64,000 nt of DNA from Curtobacterium sp. VKM Ac-1376 (GCF_015351025.1 NZ_JADKRV010000005.1:153322-217321); one strand, 5' to 3'; counted from the stretch's first letter, positions 53,690 to 63,915 are shown. Numbers and translations are program-made. Notes: a model not told the origin generated them from the sequence alone.

Positions 53690-54508
53690 CTACGACACCG
53701 AGTCCGGGTGGGAGCCCGTCCGCTGCCCGGACTCGAGCGTCGCGATCGCCGCGAGCTCGTCGTCGGTCAGCACGAAGCCGTCGACGTCGAGGTTCGACCG
53801 GATCCGCGACGGCGTCACCGACTTCGGCAGGACCACGACGCCCTGCTGCACGTTCCACCGCACGAGCACCTGCGCCACGCTCGCCCCGTGCGCGCCCGCG
53901 ATGCCCGTCAGCACCGGCTCCTCGATCAACCGACCGCGACCGAGCGGCGACCACGCCCCGGTCACGATGTCGTGTTGTTCGTGGAACGCGATGAGTTCGC
54001 GCTGCGGCAGCCACGGGTGCCGTTCGACCTGGTTCAGCGCCGGCACCTCGCCGGTCTCGTCGATGAGTCGCTGCAGGTGCGGCACCTGGAAGTTCGAGAC
54101 GCCGATGCTCCGCGCCCGCCCCGACTCGCGCAGTTCGACCAGCGCGCGCCAGGTGTCGACGTAGCGGTCGTTCGCGGCGGCCGGCCAGTGGATCAGGTAG
54201 AGGTCGACGACGTCGAGCCCGAGCCGCTCGAGGCTGCCGTCGAACGCCCGCAGGGTCGCGTCGCGCCCCTGGTGGTCGTTCCACACCTTCGTCGTCACGA
54301 AGACGTCGTCACGGTCGACCCTGGAGGCCCGGATCGCCTTCCCGACGCCGGTCTCGTTGCCGTACATCTCGGCGGTGTCGACGTGCCGGTAGCCGGCGTC
54401 GAGCGCGAGACCGACCGCCGTCTCGGCCTGGGCGTCGCCGACCTTGTAGACGCCGAAGCCGATCGCGGGGATCGAGCGGCCGTCGCGGAGGGGGACTGAG
54501 GTGACCAT
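53690..54508 (-). CDS. aldo/keto reductase
   Basis: NADPH-dependent TIM-barrel oxidoreductase of 272 residues, 2,5-diketo-gluconate-reductase subtype. Catalytic tetrad: Asp and Tyr in RHVDTAEMYGNE (~43-54), Lys in VTTKVWNDH (~73), His in LIHWPA (~106). NADP-binding VLPKSVTPSRIRSN near the C-terminus. ATG start; convergent with the acidic protein gene, 6 nt between stops. Confidence 0.9.
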   Translation of the reverse strand: MVTSVPLRDGRSIPAIGFGVYKVGDAQAETAVGLALDAGYRHVDTAEMYGNETGVGKAIRASRVDRDDVFVTTKVWNDHQGRDATLRAFDGSLERLGLDVVDLYLIHWPAAANDRYVDTWRALVELRESGRARSIGVSNFQVPHLQRLIDETGEVPALNQVERHPWLPQRELIAFHEQHDIVTGAWSPLGRGRLIEEPVLTGIAGAHGASVAQVLVRWNVQQGVVVLPKSVTPSRIRSNLDVDGFVLTDDELAAIATLESGQRTGSHPDSVS

Positions 54509-54622
54509 GCACCCATCCTGCCGGAGCCTGGCGGGCGCACGCCGGGCCTCCAGGCCGTCTGTGGAGAACGCGACCCGCTCGCCGGGCGCGCGTTCCTTCC
54601 CATACCGGCCGCGATGGCAAGT

Positions 54623-54671
54623 GGAAACGGGCGTACCTGGTCGGAACTTCCGACCAGGTACGCCCGTTTCC
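54623..54671. terminator. perfect 24-bp palindrome
   Basis: Arms 54623-54646 and 54648-54671 are exact reverse complements with a single central base. It is 52 bp downstream of the MFS stop and upstream of the aldo/keto reductase gene, so a terminator role for the MFS gene is likely. The TACCTGGTCGG core recalls family B elements. Confidence 0.7.
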
Positions 54672-54722
54672 GCCAGGTGCGCCAGGTGCGCCCCGAACCG
54701 CGCGGCGCCGCGCGCCCGCCGA

Positions 54723-55928
54723 TCAGGTCGGCAGGTGCACCGGCTCGGTGTCGGGGATCGGGCTGGCGTCACGGCCTCGCAGGTCCGGCAGCCAACTCCG
54801 CATCGCCAGGGGGAGCAGCACGCCCAGGCCGGCCATCACGGCGCCGACGGTGAAGCCGCCGACGGGGCCGCTGCCGTCGATCAGGAAGCCGGCGATCGCC
54901 GAACCGCCGGCGGCACCGATCAGCTGGCCGGTGCCCATCCAGCCGTAGGCCTCGGCCGTGTCGGAGAACTTGACCGTCGCCGACACCGAACCGAACATCA
55001 CCGCGAGGGCCGGCGCGATGCCCACGCCCGCGACGACCAGCGCGAGGCAGAGCCACCAGAAGCCGGTTCCACCGAGGGCCAGGGTGAGACCGACGAAGAC
55101 GACCGTCATCCGCGTCCACAGGGTGTTGCGCGAGATCGGGCGGTGGCCGAACGCCAGGCCGCCGACGAGCGAACCGACCGCGAACACGGCCAGGACGATG
55201 CCGGCGTTCGGGCTGCCCTCGCCGAAGACGCTCGTGACGCTCGCTTCGACCGCGGCGCAGGCCCCGATGAGGAGCAGACCGGTCAGGGTGGCGACGACGA
55301 CGGCTGGGCGCTTCAGCACGACACCGAACGCGCGCTTGGAACGGGGGATGCGGACGCGGCCGAGCTCGGGGGAGGCGATGAACCATGCGCCGCCGACGAC
55401 CAGGAAGACCATCGCGACGACGATCGCCTCCACCGTGCCGACCTGGGTGGCGACGAAGGTGGTGATGACGGGGCCGGCGACCCAGATGAGCTCCTGCGCG
55501 CTGGCGTCGAGGGAGAACAGGGGCGTGAGCTGTGCCGAGGTCACCATCTTCGGGTAGATGGTGCGCACCGCGGGCTGCACGGGCGGGACCGCCAGGCCAC
55601 AGAGGAACCCGACCACCACGTAGCCCCAGAGCGGCATGGTCACGAACGCGATGACCACCATGCTGATCAGCGCGACGATGCTCGTCAGGATGAGGACGGG
55701 GCGCATGCCCCAGCTGCCCATCCACCGGCTCGTCAGCGGGCCGGCCAGCGCCTGCCCGACACTCGTCGTCGCGAGCACCAGACCGGCCGCGCCGTAGGAG
55801 TCGAACACGTGCTCGACGTGCAGCAGGTAGGCCAGCGACAGCATGCCGAACGGGAACCGCGCGGTGAGCTGTGCGGCGATGACGCGACCCACGCCGGGGG
55901 TCTTCAGGAGGGGGCCGTACGTACTCAC
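54723..55928 (-). CDS. MFS transporter
   Basis: Major facilitator protein of 401 residues with ~12 membrane segments. The family loop LTSRWMGSWGMRPVLIL (~60) and PAVRTIYPKMV region are visible; the overall pattern fits a YbfB/SetA-like exporter. GTG start, with TACACT 6 nt upstream and no SD, so leaderless. Substrate unknown. It is divergent from the nrd promoter region. Confidence 0.85.
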   Translation of the reverse strand: MSTYGPLLKTPGVGRVIAAQLTARFPFGMLSLAYLLHVEHVFDSYGAAGLVLATTSVGQALAGPLTSRWMGSWGMRPVLILTSIVALISMVVIAFVTMPLWGYVVVGFLCGLAVPPVQPAVRTIYPKMVTSAQLTPLFSLDASAQELIWVAGPVITTFVATQVGTVEAIVVAMVFLVVGGAWFIASPELGRVRIPRSKRAFGVVLKRPAVVVATLTGLLLIGACAAVEASVTSVFGEGSPNAGIVLAVFAVGSLVGGLAFGHRPISRNTLWTRMTVVFVGLTLALGGTGFWWLCLALVVAGVGIAPALAVMFGSVSATVKFSDTAEAYGWMGTGQLIGAAGGSAIAGFLIDGSGPVGGFTVGAVMAGLGVLLPLAMRSWLPDLRGRDASPIPDTEPVHLPT

Positions 55929-55934
55929 GAGACG

Positions 55935-55940
55935 AGTGTA
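55935..55940 (-). promoter_or_regulatory. -10 box of the MFS gene, leaderless
   Basis: TACACT on the minus strand, 6 nt before the GTG. Confidence 0.45.
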
Positions 55941-56001
55941 CGGACCAGCCGGATGGGGCTGTCCCCCGTCCTGGGGAGGGGCCCTTCGCGACACGCCGAT
56001 G

Positions 56002-56130
56002 CGTTGATTCCACACATGTGGATCGCGACTGTCCACCGGTGTGGGGAAGTGTCGGTGGTCGGCCGCAGACTGGCGGAAAATCGGGCCTCCCGGGAATCCA
56101 CAGACTGTGGAGGACGTTGTGGAGAACTAC
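56002..56130. promoter_or_regulatory. cluster of DnaA-box-like sequences
   Basis: Imperfect TT(A/G)TCCACA matches: CTGTCCACC (56029-56037), GAATCCACA (56094-56102) and, on the minus strand, TTCTCCACA (56118-56126, 8 of 9), plus weaker CCACA/TGTGG pairs at 56006-56022. They lie upstream of the NrdR boxes. Confidence 0.35.
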
Positions 56131-56139
56131 ATGGCTGTA

Positions 56140-56187
56140 ACACTCCCTCTTGTGGTCGGTGCCGCGGCTAGCCACTAGATGTAGTGT
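56140..56187 (+). promoter_or_regulatory. two NrdR boxes upstream of nrdHIEF
   Basis: ACACTCCCTCTTGTGG (56140-56155) and CCACTAGATGTAGTGT (56172-56187) fit the NrdR consensus ACACwAkATsTwGTGT. The second is near-perfect, and the starts are exactly 32 bp apart, the canonical three-turn spacing. NrdR-ATP/dATP should repress the operon here. Confidence 0.8.
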
Positions 56188-56283
56188 GGAGACATCGCAG
56201 CGGCCCCTCCCGGACACGACTGCGGACAGACATCAGCACCACCTCCACAGCACAGCAGAAACCAGTAGGAACCAGGGGAGAAC

Positions 56284-56517
56284 ATGGCCGTCACCGTCTA
56301 CACCAAGCCGTCCTGCGTCCAGTGCACCGCGACGTACCGGGCCCTCGACAACAAGGGCATCGAGTACGAAGTGCACGACGTGTCCACGGACGAAGCAGCG
56401 CTCGAGCACGTCAAGAGCCTGGGCTACATGCAGGCCCCCGTCGTCGTCACGGACGACGACCACTGGTCGGGCTTCCGCCCCGACAAGATCGCGACCCTCA
56501 GCGCCGAACTGGCGTAG
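56284..56517 (+). CDS. nrdH: glutaredoxin-like NrdH
   Basis: Seventy-seven-residue redoxin that reduces the class Ib ribonucleotide reductase. The active site CVQC (residues 11-14) and the NrdH-specific FRPDKI-type C-terminal motif [12 protein letters not shown] are present. SD GGGGAG just before the ATG. First gene of nrdHIEF. Confidence 0.96.
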   Translation: MAVTVYTKPSCVQCTATYRALDNKGIEYEVHDVSTDEAALEHVKSLGYMQAPVVVTDDDHWSGFRPDKIATLSAELA

Positions 56518-56526
56518 TCGTCTCCC

Positions 56527-56582
56527 GTCCTGCGGACGGTCACCCGGTCCCGTTCAGGAGGCCCGACGACCGCCCGCAGGAC
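56527..56582. other. hairpin between nrdH and nrdI
   Basis: Arms 56527-56541 and 56568-56582 pair over 15 bp with one A-C mismatch, 10 nt after nrdH. It may stabilise or separate the nrdH transcript from nrdIEF. Confidence 0.5.
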
Positions 56583-56626
56583 GCCCCCGGGCCGCCTGTT
56601 CCGCACCTTCTCCAGAGGAGCGCACC

Positions 56627-57043
56627 ATGAGCCGATTGGTCTACTTCTCGAGCGTGTCCGGGTACACCGCGCGCTTCGTCGAGAAGCTCGGCCGCGACGC
56701 GGACCGGATCCCGCTCTACCCGAGCGACCCGTTCCTGCACGTCGACGAGCCCTACGTCCTGGTCCTGCCCACCTACGGTGGCGGCAACGGCGAGGGCGCA
56801 GTCCCCAAGCAGGTCATCAGGTTCCTCAACGACGCCCACAACCGCTCGCTCATCCGCGGTGTGGTGGTGGGTGGCAACACGAACTTCGGCGAGGCGTACG
56901 GCCTCGCAGGGGACGTCGTCGCGCAGAAGTGCAGCGTCCCCCTTCTGTACAGGTTTGAACTCTTCGGGACCCCTGACGACGTGTCGGCGGTCAACTCAGG
57001 ATTGGATGCATTTTGGACGCAGCAGTTGCAGACGTCGATCTGA
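56627..57043 (+). CDS. nrdI: flavodoxin-like NrdI
   Basis: Flavoprotein of 138 residues that helps assemble the dimanganese-tyrosyl cofactor of NrdF. FMN loop [15 protein letters not shown] (~7-21), [17 protein letters not shown] (~47) and [18 protein letters not shown] (~80) are typical. SD AGAGGAG precedes the ATG. Its 3' end overlaps the nrdE start by 31 nt. Confidence 0.95.
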   Translation: MSRLVYFSSVSGYTARFVEKLGRDADRIPLYPSDPFLHVDEPYVLVLPTYGGGNGEGAVPKQVIRFLNDAHNRSLIRGVVVGGNTNFGEAYGLAGDVVAQKCSVPLLYRFELFGTPDDVSAVNSGLDAFWTQQLQTSI

Positions 57044-59166
57044 CGTCGCCGCAGACGGGGATGGACTACCACTCCCTCAACGCGATGCTCAACCTCTACG
57101 ACGCGGACGGCAACATCCAGTTCGACAAGGATCGTGAGGCCGCCAAGCAGTTCTTCCTGCAGCACGTCAACCAGAACACCGTCTTCTTCCACAACCTGAA
57201 GGAGCGGCTCGACTACCTGGTCGAGAACGAGTACTACGAACAAGCCACGATCGACATGTACTCGCTGGACTTCATCCAGCGGCTCAACGACCTGGCGTAC
57301 TCGAAGAAGTTCCGGTTCCAGACGTTCCTCGGTGCGTTCAAGTACTACACGAGCTACACGCTCAAGACGTTCGACGGCAAGCGCTACCTCGAGCGCTTCG
57401 AGGACCGCGTCGTCATGACCGCCCTCGGCCTGGCCCAGGGCAACGAGCAGCTCGCGATCGACCTGGTCGAAGAGATCATCGCCGGCCGTTTCCAGCCCGC
57501 GACCCCCACGTTCCTCAACACGGCGAAGGCACAGCGCGGCGAGCTCGTCTCCTGCTTCCTGCTCCGCATCGAGGACAACATGGAGTCGATCTCGCGCGGC
57601 ATCAACTCCTCGCTGCAGCTCTCGAAGCGCGGCGGCGGCGTGGCCCTGCTCCTCTCCAACATCCGCGAGGCCGGCGCCCCGATCAAGCAGATCGAGAACC
57701 AGTCCTCGGGCATCATCCCCGTGATGAAGCTGCTGGAAGACTCCTTCTCCTACGCGAACCAGCTCGGTGCGCGTCAGGGTGCCGGCGCGGTCTACCTCAG
57801 CGCCCACCACCCGGACATCATGAAGTTCCTCGACACCAAGCGCGAGAACGCTGACGAGAAGATCCGCATCAAGACGCTGTCCCTCGGCGTCGTCGTGCCG
57901 GACATCACGTTCGAGCTCGCGAAGAACAACGAGGACATGTACCTGTTCTCGCCGTACGACGTCGAGAAGGTCTACGGCGTCCCCTTCGGTGACGTCCCGA
58001 TCTCCGAGAACTACCGCGCGATGGTCGACGACTCGCGCATCAAGAAGACGAAGATCAAGGCGCGTGACTTCTTCACGACCATCGCCGAGATCCAGTTCGA
58101 GTCGGGCTACCCGTACATCGTGTTCGAGGACACGGTGAACAAGGCCAACCCGATCAAGGGTCGGATCAACATGTCCAACCTGTGCTCCGAGATCCTGCAG
58201 GTCAACACCCCGACCACCTTCAACGAGGACCTGTCCTACAAGGAGATCGGCAAGGACATCTCCTGCAACCTCGGCTCGCTGAACATCGCGCTGACGATGG
58301 ACTCGCCGGACTTCGGCAAGACCATCGAGACGGCCATCCGCGGCCTGACCTCGGTCTCGCAGATGTCGCACATCACCTCGGTGCGTTCCGTCGAGGACGG
58401 CAACGACAAGTCGCACGCCATCGGCCTCGGCCAGATGAACCTGCACGGCTACCTTGCTCGTGAGCGCGTCTACTACGGCTCCGAAGAGGGCATCGACTTC
58501 ACGAACATCTACTTCTACACGGTGCTGTTCCACGCCCTGCGCGCGTCGAACAAGATCGCGATCGAGACCGGCGAGACCTTCGACGGCTTCCGCGACTCGA
58601 AGTACGCGTCGGGTGAGTTCTTCGACAAGTACACCGACCAGGTCTGGACGCCGGCCACCCCTCGCGTCGCGTCGCTGTTCGACAACGCGAACATCACGAT
58701 CCCGACGCAGGACGACTGGAAGGCGCTGAAGGCGTCCGTCCAGCAGTACGGCATCTACAACCAGAACCTGCAGGCCGTCCCGCCGACCGGTTCGATCTCG
58801 TACATCAACCACTCGACGTCGTCGATCCACCCGATCGCGTCGAAGATCGAGATCCGCAAGGAAGGCAAGCTCGGCCGCGTCTACTACCCGGCGCCGTTCA
58901 TGACGAACGACAACCTGGACTACTACCAGGACGCGTACGAGATCGGTGCCGAGAAGATCATCGACACCTACGCCGCGGCGACGCAGCACGTGGACCAGGG
59001 CCTGTCCCTGACGCTGTTCTTCAAGGACACCGCCACCACGCGTGACATCAACAAGGCGCAGATCTACGCATGGCGCAAGGGCATCAAGACGATCTACTAC
59101 ATCCGTCTCCGCCAGCTCGCGCTGGAGGGCACGGAGGTCGAGGGCTGCGTCAGCTGCATGCTGTAG
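57013..59166 (+). CDS. nrdE: class Ib ribonucleotide reductase large subunit
   Basis: Catalytic subunit, 717 aa, reducing NDPs to dNDPs. [24 protein letters not shown] N-terminus (read [14 protein letters not shown]), substrate Cys in [12 protein letters not shown] (~178), the radical/proton relay NLCSEILQ (~390), Tyr pair in SIS-YINHS region and the C-terminal redox pair CVSC for NrdH. The start TTG at 57013 gives the usual ~15 residues before DYHSLNAML; an internal ATG at 57061 is the alternative. No ATP-cone is visible, as expected for class Ib. Confidence 0.96.
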   Translation: MDAAVADVDLTSPQTGMDYHSLNAMLNLYDADGNIQFDKDREAAKQFFLQHVNQNTVFFHNLKERLDYLVENEYYEQATIDMYSLDFIQRLNDLAYSKKFRFQTFLGAFKYYTSYTLKTFDGKRYLERFEDRVVMTALGLAQGNEQLAIDLVEEIIAGRFQPATPTFLNTAKAQRGELVSCFLLRIEDNMESISRGINSSLQLSKRGGGVALLLSNIREAGAPIKQIENQSSGIIPVMKLLEDSFSYANQLGARQGAGAVYLSAHHPDIMKFLDTKRENADEKIRIKTLSLGVVVPDITFELAKNNEDMYLFSPYDVEKVYGVPFGDVPISENYRAMVDDSRIKKTKIKARDFFTTIAEIQFESGYPYIVFEDTVNKANPIKGRINMSNLCSEILQVNTPTTFNEDLSYKEIGKDISCNLGSLNIALTMDSPDFGKTIETAIRGLTSVSQMSHITSVRSVEDGNDKSHAIGLGQMNLHGYLARERVYYGSEEGIDFTNIYFYTVLFHALRASNKIAIETGETFDGFRDSKYASGEFFDKYTDQVWTPATPRVASLFDNANITIPTQDDWKALKASVQQYGIYNQNLQAVPPTGSISYINHSTSSIHPIASKIEIRKEGKLGRVYYPAPFMTNDNLDYYQDAYEIGAEKIIDTYAAATQHVDQGLSLTLFFKDTATTRDINKAQIYAWRKGIKTIYYIRLRQLALEGTEVEGCVSCML

Positions 59167-60231
<1,065 letters not shown>

Positions 60232-60237
60232 TCAGCC

Positions 60238-61671
60238 GTGACTGGAGCCGAGCTTTGTGAAGATATTCGCGATCCTGTTCTGTCGTTAGCGTCCGCCCGA
60301 TGTCTCGGCCTACTAGTTGGGGCCGGTGCTTCTATCGGGGCAGGGCTTCCTGGATGGGATCAACTTTCTGGTCGTCTACTCGTCGGGAGCGGCGCCATAT
60401 CGTCAGCTAACGCTGCGCAGCAGTTCCTCGCTCGTCAAGACCCCGCCCTAGCAGCGGAGGCAGCGAAAAGCGCCGCGGGTGCTTCGTGGGCATCGCTGGT
60501 TCGAGAGGCCCTGTATCAGGGGCAAAAGCCGACGCCGGCAGCTCTTCATCGTGCGGTTGCTGCCCTCGCTCGCAGGTTCTTGGCGATCGAGCGCGAAATA
60601 GGAATTTTCACCCTGAATTTCGACCTTCTTCTTGAAGAAGCATTGGTTCACGAGGCTCCTGGCGGGGCAGCGTTCATCCGAACAAGTGATGTCCCTCGAG
60701 CCGACAAGGGGGACGTTGAGGTCCACCACCTCCACGGAGCTATATCGCCGGAGGAAGAAGATTTGGGCAGTTTTGTCCTGACCTTGTCTGACTTCACCTC
60801 GCTAGGCCAAGAGCCTGCGCCATGGCAGCGGTCAGCGATCCAGGACTATTTACAGAGGGGCCCACTCGTACTCGTTGGAACTACGTATCGTGATTCGGAC
60901 GTCCGACAGTGGCTGCATGACTTGAAGAAGCCCGATGGTAATGACGTCTTCATTTTGCTTTCTCGGGCAGCGTTGGGGGTGTCGCGTTCTGAGTTCCAAA
61001 TAGTCCAGGACGCGCTGGCTGAGCAATGGCGAGCCATAGGGGTGTCTGTTCTCGTGACCCACGATCACGCAGACGCGGCTCAGGTGTTGCGCGAAGTGCA
61101 ATATTTGTCCGGGCACCCCGCGGAGTCCTACGCCGTCCCTCAGGAACGGGCGCGGCGTTTCTTCTCGCAGCACTCGGAGAATTTCGATGAGATCCAGCGC
61201 GAGTACTCCGCTCAACTGGCGATAGACTTGGAGCGACTACGTCAACTGATGGGGCCAGGGGTCAACTTGACACTTTGGCTGGCTGACGGCGTCGGAAGCC
61301 TAGTGCGGTGGGTTTCGCATGATCGAATATTCACTCGGTCCGACGATCTGTTGACCATCGATGCGGGCTGGGACAGCGACTGGATCGCTGGCGAAGCGGC
61401 CGCGAGTGATGAGTTGATCGTTCGTGTTGTTGACGAACCAGGCCGTCATCGTTGGCGCTCAGTAGTAGCCGCACCACTTTCGGTTGACGTGCCCGACGGC
61501 CCTCCGTTCACCGCTGCAGTGCTGAGCTCCGCCACGCCTCGCGACCTCGAAGCCTTGGCGCCGGCGGATCTCGACGAGTGGCGAACCGTAGTCCAGAGCA
61601 TCGCGGCGGAGTGGGAGGCCCGGCTCGCCGAGAAAGCACAGGGACCGTCGCCGTGGGATGAGCTAGAGTGA
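60238..61671 (+). CDS. SIR2-like protein with C-terminal GAF-like domain
   Basis: A 477-residue protein. Residues ~22-290 are a SIR2_2-type domain: VGAGASIGAGLP (27-38), TLNFDLLLEE (125-134), HHLHGAIS with the catalytic His (163-170) and VGTTYRDSDVRQWL (213-226). The zinc-ribbon cysteines of deacylases are absent, as in SIR2 NADases of antiphage systems (Thoeris ThsA, DSR). After a linker, residues ~340-465 look like a GAF sensor fold (LTLWLADGVGSLVRWVSHD, RSVVAAPLSVDVPDG). GTG start 6 nt after nrdF, no SD. Base composition and codons differ sharply from flanks, indicating acquisition. Confidence 0.75.
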   Translation: MTGAELCEDIRDPVLSLASARCLGLLVGAGASIGAGLPGWDQLSGRLLVGSGAISSANAAQQFLARQDPALAAEAAKSAAGASWASLVREALYQGQKPTPAALHRAVAALARRFLAIEREIGIFTLNFDLLLEEALVHEAPGGAAFIRTSDVPRADKGDVEVHHLHGAISPEEEDLGSFVLTLSDFTSLGQEPAPWQRSAIQDYLQRGPLVLVGTTYRDSDVRQWLHDLKKPDGNDVFILLSRAALGVSRSEFQIVQDALAEQWRAIGVSVLVTHDHADAAQVLREVQYLSGHPAESYAVPQERARRFFSQHSENFDEIQREYSAQLAIDLERLRQLMGPGVNLTLWLADGVGSLVRWVSHDRIFTRSDDLLTIDAGWDSDWIAGEAAASDELIVRVVDEPGRHRWRSVVAAPLSVDVPDGPPFTAAVLSSATPRDLEALAPADLDEWRTVVQSIAAEWEARLAEKAQGPSPWDELE

Positions 61672-61691
61672 GTGAACCCTACGGAGGTGGC

Positions 61692-61847
61692 ATGAAGTCT
61701 TCAGCGAACACATCAGTGACGCGTCTCAGTTCGGGCTCGTTCCGAGTGACGGCCTCGACCCAGTCCGTGCAGTCGGGTCATCGTGTCACGTCGGCCTCGA
61801 CCTCGAGCGTATCTGGACAGCCGACAGGATCAGACAAAGGACGGTAA
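61692..61847 (+). CDS. 51-residue Ser/Thr-rich peptide
   Basis: Small open frame beginning MKSSANTSVTRLSSGSFRV, rich in Ser, Thr, Gln and Val, with no Cys and no hydrophobic segment. It starts 20 nt after the SIR2 gene behind the strong SD GGAGG (4-5 nt from ATG) and ends 10 nt before an intrinsic terminator, so it looks like a genuine second cistron. I know no homologue. It might be a regulator, substrate or inhibitor of the SIR2 protein. Confidence 0.6.
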   Translation: MKSSANTSVTRLSSGSFRVTASTQSVQSGHRVTSASTSSVSGQPTGSDKGR

Positions 61848-61857
61848 CGCCGTCTAC

Positions 61858-61896
61858 AAGCACCCCTTGGCTTTGGCCGGGGGTGTTTTGTGTTTG
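61858..61896 (+). terminator. intrinsic terminator
   Basis: Stem AAGCACCCC / GGGGTGTTT (61858-61866 and 61880-61888) with an inner GGC/GCC pair and a T-rich run TTTTGTGTTT. It is the first terminator after nrdF and the only classic U-tract terminator recognised in the window. Confidence 0.8.
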
Positions 61897-62226
61897 TCGC
61901 CGTGAGGGCAACGAGGCGCGGCGCTGTTTAGGTCGGACAAGTCATGACTGAGTAGACCCTCTTCCGAAAAGACCTGGTCGTATGAGCGAAACCTCAACTA
62001 TCAGGCGGCTGGGTCCAGGCCCCGCCCTCGCCGACTGATCGCTCGAAACTACTTCCCACGTCGTTGAAATCAATCCCACGTAGGGGATGTCGGTCCCGAC
62101 GAATGGTTGCCCGTCGGCGTCGGTCGGGGCCCGAAGGACCGGAGGTGCCCCCAACAGCTTTCTGTCGTCGCGGTTGGGCCCTGGTCGGGTCGTATCTCAT
62201 CCAGTAGACGGTGATCAGTCGACTCA
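61897..62226. other. gene-free gap in the acquired region
   Basis: About 330 bp between the terminator and the end of the TIR-like gene. Short open frames exist on the minus strand but lack SD, motifs and consistent codon use. Nothing recognisable. Confidence 0.5.
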
Positions 62227-63396
62227 TCAGTCCTTGAAGGTGGAGGCTTTGATATGGTTGAAAGCCTTTAGTAGCTTCATTGTTGCCTCATAGTCGAGCG
62301 TCGCGCCGTCGTAGCGAACCTGGTAGAGACCCTGGAGGTTGGAGGGCAGAGTCACTCCCTTTTCGACCAGTAGGATGAAGTTGCCACGGTAGAGGGCAAG
62401 TGCGCCTCCGATTTCGATCAAGACGTTCTCGTTGAGCAGGTCATGCACGACGCCCGTCTTGTCTTCAATCTTCTTATCCGACCCCACGTGAACGATCGCA
62501 GCACCGCACGAACGCATGTCGTCCATGACCTTATCGGGCACTGGTTTCGACAGGGTCTCATTTTCGACCGATACGACTGGCTCAAAACCGCCGAAAGTCA
62601 ATATTTCTTTCTTCTGGTTGACAATGTACATGTTCCGTCCGTGACTAATGAACACGCGTTTGTTGTTCGCCAAATCGTTCTGTGACGACGGAGCTGGCGG
62701 GAGCACGGATTCCACTGTCGACGAAGGATCGGGCATCAGCGGCGCGACGATGTCGGTGCTGCCAGCCTTGCGCTCTGGGAGTTCACGCCGCGTGTCGGCT
62801 CCATTCTCCAAAGGCTCGGTTGTCGTTGAGGGAGCGGGCGATCCGTTGAGGTCGATGTATTGCTGCCCGGCTATGTCCTGCAGGAACCCGACAGCTTCCG
62901 CGTTTACAAGAATGAGATCGAGCACCCGTCCGACTGAGTCGCTTGGGACGCCAAGTTCCTCAACCACGTTCTCAGCGATGGGCCTGGATGGGACGCGACT
63001 GCCGTCGTAGCGCTGAAGAAACTCCCTGACCACGCGAGGCTTGAGGACGGCCTCCGCGAGCGCCGCTACGTCGTCTCCTTCCGCGGTTGGGGCGACGGCG
63101 CGGCGTCCGAGCGATGTGAGTGCGATCTCGTCACTCTGTGCTGCCCCATCGGTGAGGCCATAGGCCGTTGCTGCCCCGGTAAGCATCCGGAACGTTCCCC
63201 CGGTGGGCGTCATCTCGAGCCCCTTGGCGACCATAAGCGGGCGCGTTGCTTGCTTGCCGTACTCGTCGCGGAGCACGGCGGGGATGCGCAGTGCGTCGAT
63301 CACTGAGAACGAGGGGACATCGGACTGCAGCACCCGCGCCCGACGCTTCTGCTTCCCGCTCCCAGTCGCGACAAGCCCGCGTATGCCACGCTCCAT
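62227..63396 (-). CDS. winged-helix/TIR-like nucleotide-binding effector
   Basis: A 389-residue protein. Residues ~28-182 (VPSFSVIDALRIPAVLRDEYG, GGTFRMLTGAATAYGLT, LKPRVVREFLQRYDGSRVP) resemble DUF5343-type helical winged-helix domains. A Pro/Ser/Thr-rich linker (185-240) leads to a TIR-like domain of the CAP12/Pycsar type (PF10137): KRVFISHGRN (246-255), LTFGGFEPVV, and NVLIEIGGALALYRG with the candidate catalytic Glu328. Such domains hydrolyse NAD+ in CBASS/Pycsar/other antiphage systems. ATG at 63396 chosen; a GTG at 63435 would add 13 residues. Low GC like the SIR2 gene. Confidence 0.75.
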   Translation of the reverse strand: MERGIRGLVATGSGKQKRRARVLQSDVPSFSVIDALRIPAVLRDEYGKQATRPLMVAKGLEMTPTGGTFRMLTGAATAYGLTDGAAQSDEIALTSLGRRAVAPTAEGDDVAALAEAVLKPRVVREFLQRYDGSRVPSRPIAENVVEELGVPSDSVGRVLDLILVNAEAVGFLQDIAGQQYIDLNGSPAPSTTTEPLENGADTRRELPERKAGSTDIVAPLMPDPSSTVESVLPPAPSSQNDLANNKRVFISHGRNMYIVNQKKEILTFGGFEPVVSVENETLSKPVPDKVMDDMRSCGAAIVHVGSDKKIEDKTGVVHDLLNENVLIEIGGALALYRGNFILLVEKGVTLPSNLQGLYQVRYDGATLDYEATMKLLKAFNHIKASTFKD

Positions 63397-63450
63397 GGGG
63401 TGCGCATCAAGATCACCTCTGTCGCCTACGAGCACGTGGAGTAGCCGGCC

Positions 63451-63915
63451 TTGATCATCATGAAGTCCAACGGGTCAGTCAGCAGTGTGCTGAACGACAC
63501 GTTCCGCCCGCGCCCGGACCAGGTACGACGCAGCCTCGGCCTCCTCGACAACGACGACCACTTCGCGTGGCTCGTCTTCTCTGCGCCGATTGAGGACCAG
63601 ACCTGGCGCGCCGGCCCGCAGTCGGTCATCGACGAGTACGGCAACTCCTACCTGCAGGCCGGTGGCACCGCGGAGAAGGTGAGCGTGGAGCTGCGACGCC
63701 GTGAGGACGACGGTGAGTACCGCTTCTACATCGTCGGCCGTGACCACGACCTCTCGGAACCGCTCACGGAGACCATCGACGTGCAGGCTGCGCACGAGCC
63801 GCGGCATCCTGCCGAGCTGTTCACGGCCGACCAGGCTGCGCCGGTGTTCATGCACTACGTCGAACACCAGACGGTCCCCGACGGCTACACGCTCCGTCTC
63901 ATCGCCGACATGTAG
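63451..63915 (+). CDS. hypothetical protein, 154 aa
   Basis: Unrecognised protein of 154 residues, beginning MIIMKSNGSVSSVLNDTFRP. Mixed alpha/beta pattern with VSVELRRREDDGEYRFYIVG and a conserved-looking end VPDGYTLRLIADM. GGAG lies 9 nt before TTG; the ATG at 63460 is the alternative start. Its body returns to high GC, so it is probably host backbone rather than part of the acquired segment. Confidence 0.6.
   Translation: MIIMKSNGSVSSVLNDTFRPRPDQVRRSLGLLDNDDHFAWLVFSAPIEDQTWRAGPQSVIDEYGNSYLQAGGTAEKVSVELRRREDDGEYRFYIVGRDHDLSEPLTETIDVQAAHEPRHPAELFTADQAAPVFMHYVEHQTVPDGYTLRLIADM

Noticed and set aside
56002..56130. Replication origin
   Set aside because: DnaA-box-like sites are imperfect, there is no AT-rich unwinding region, and dnaA/dnaN/gyrB are not nearby.
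61942..62154. 70-codon minus-strand frame in the gap after the SIR2 terminator
   Set aside because: No SD, no promoter, no recognisable sequence, and codon use is not convincing.
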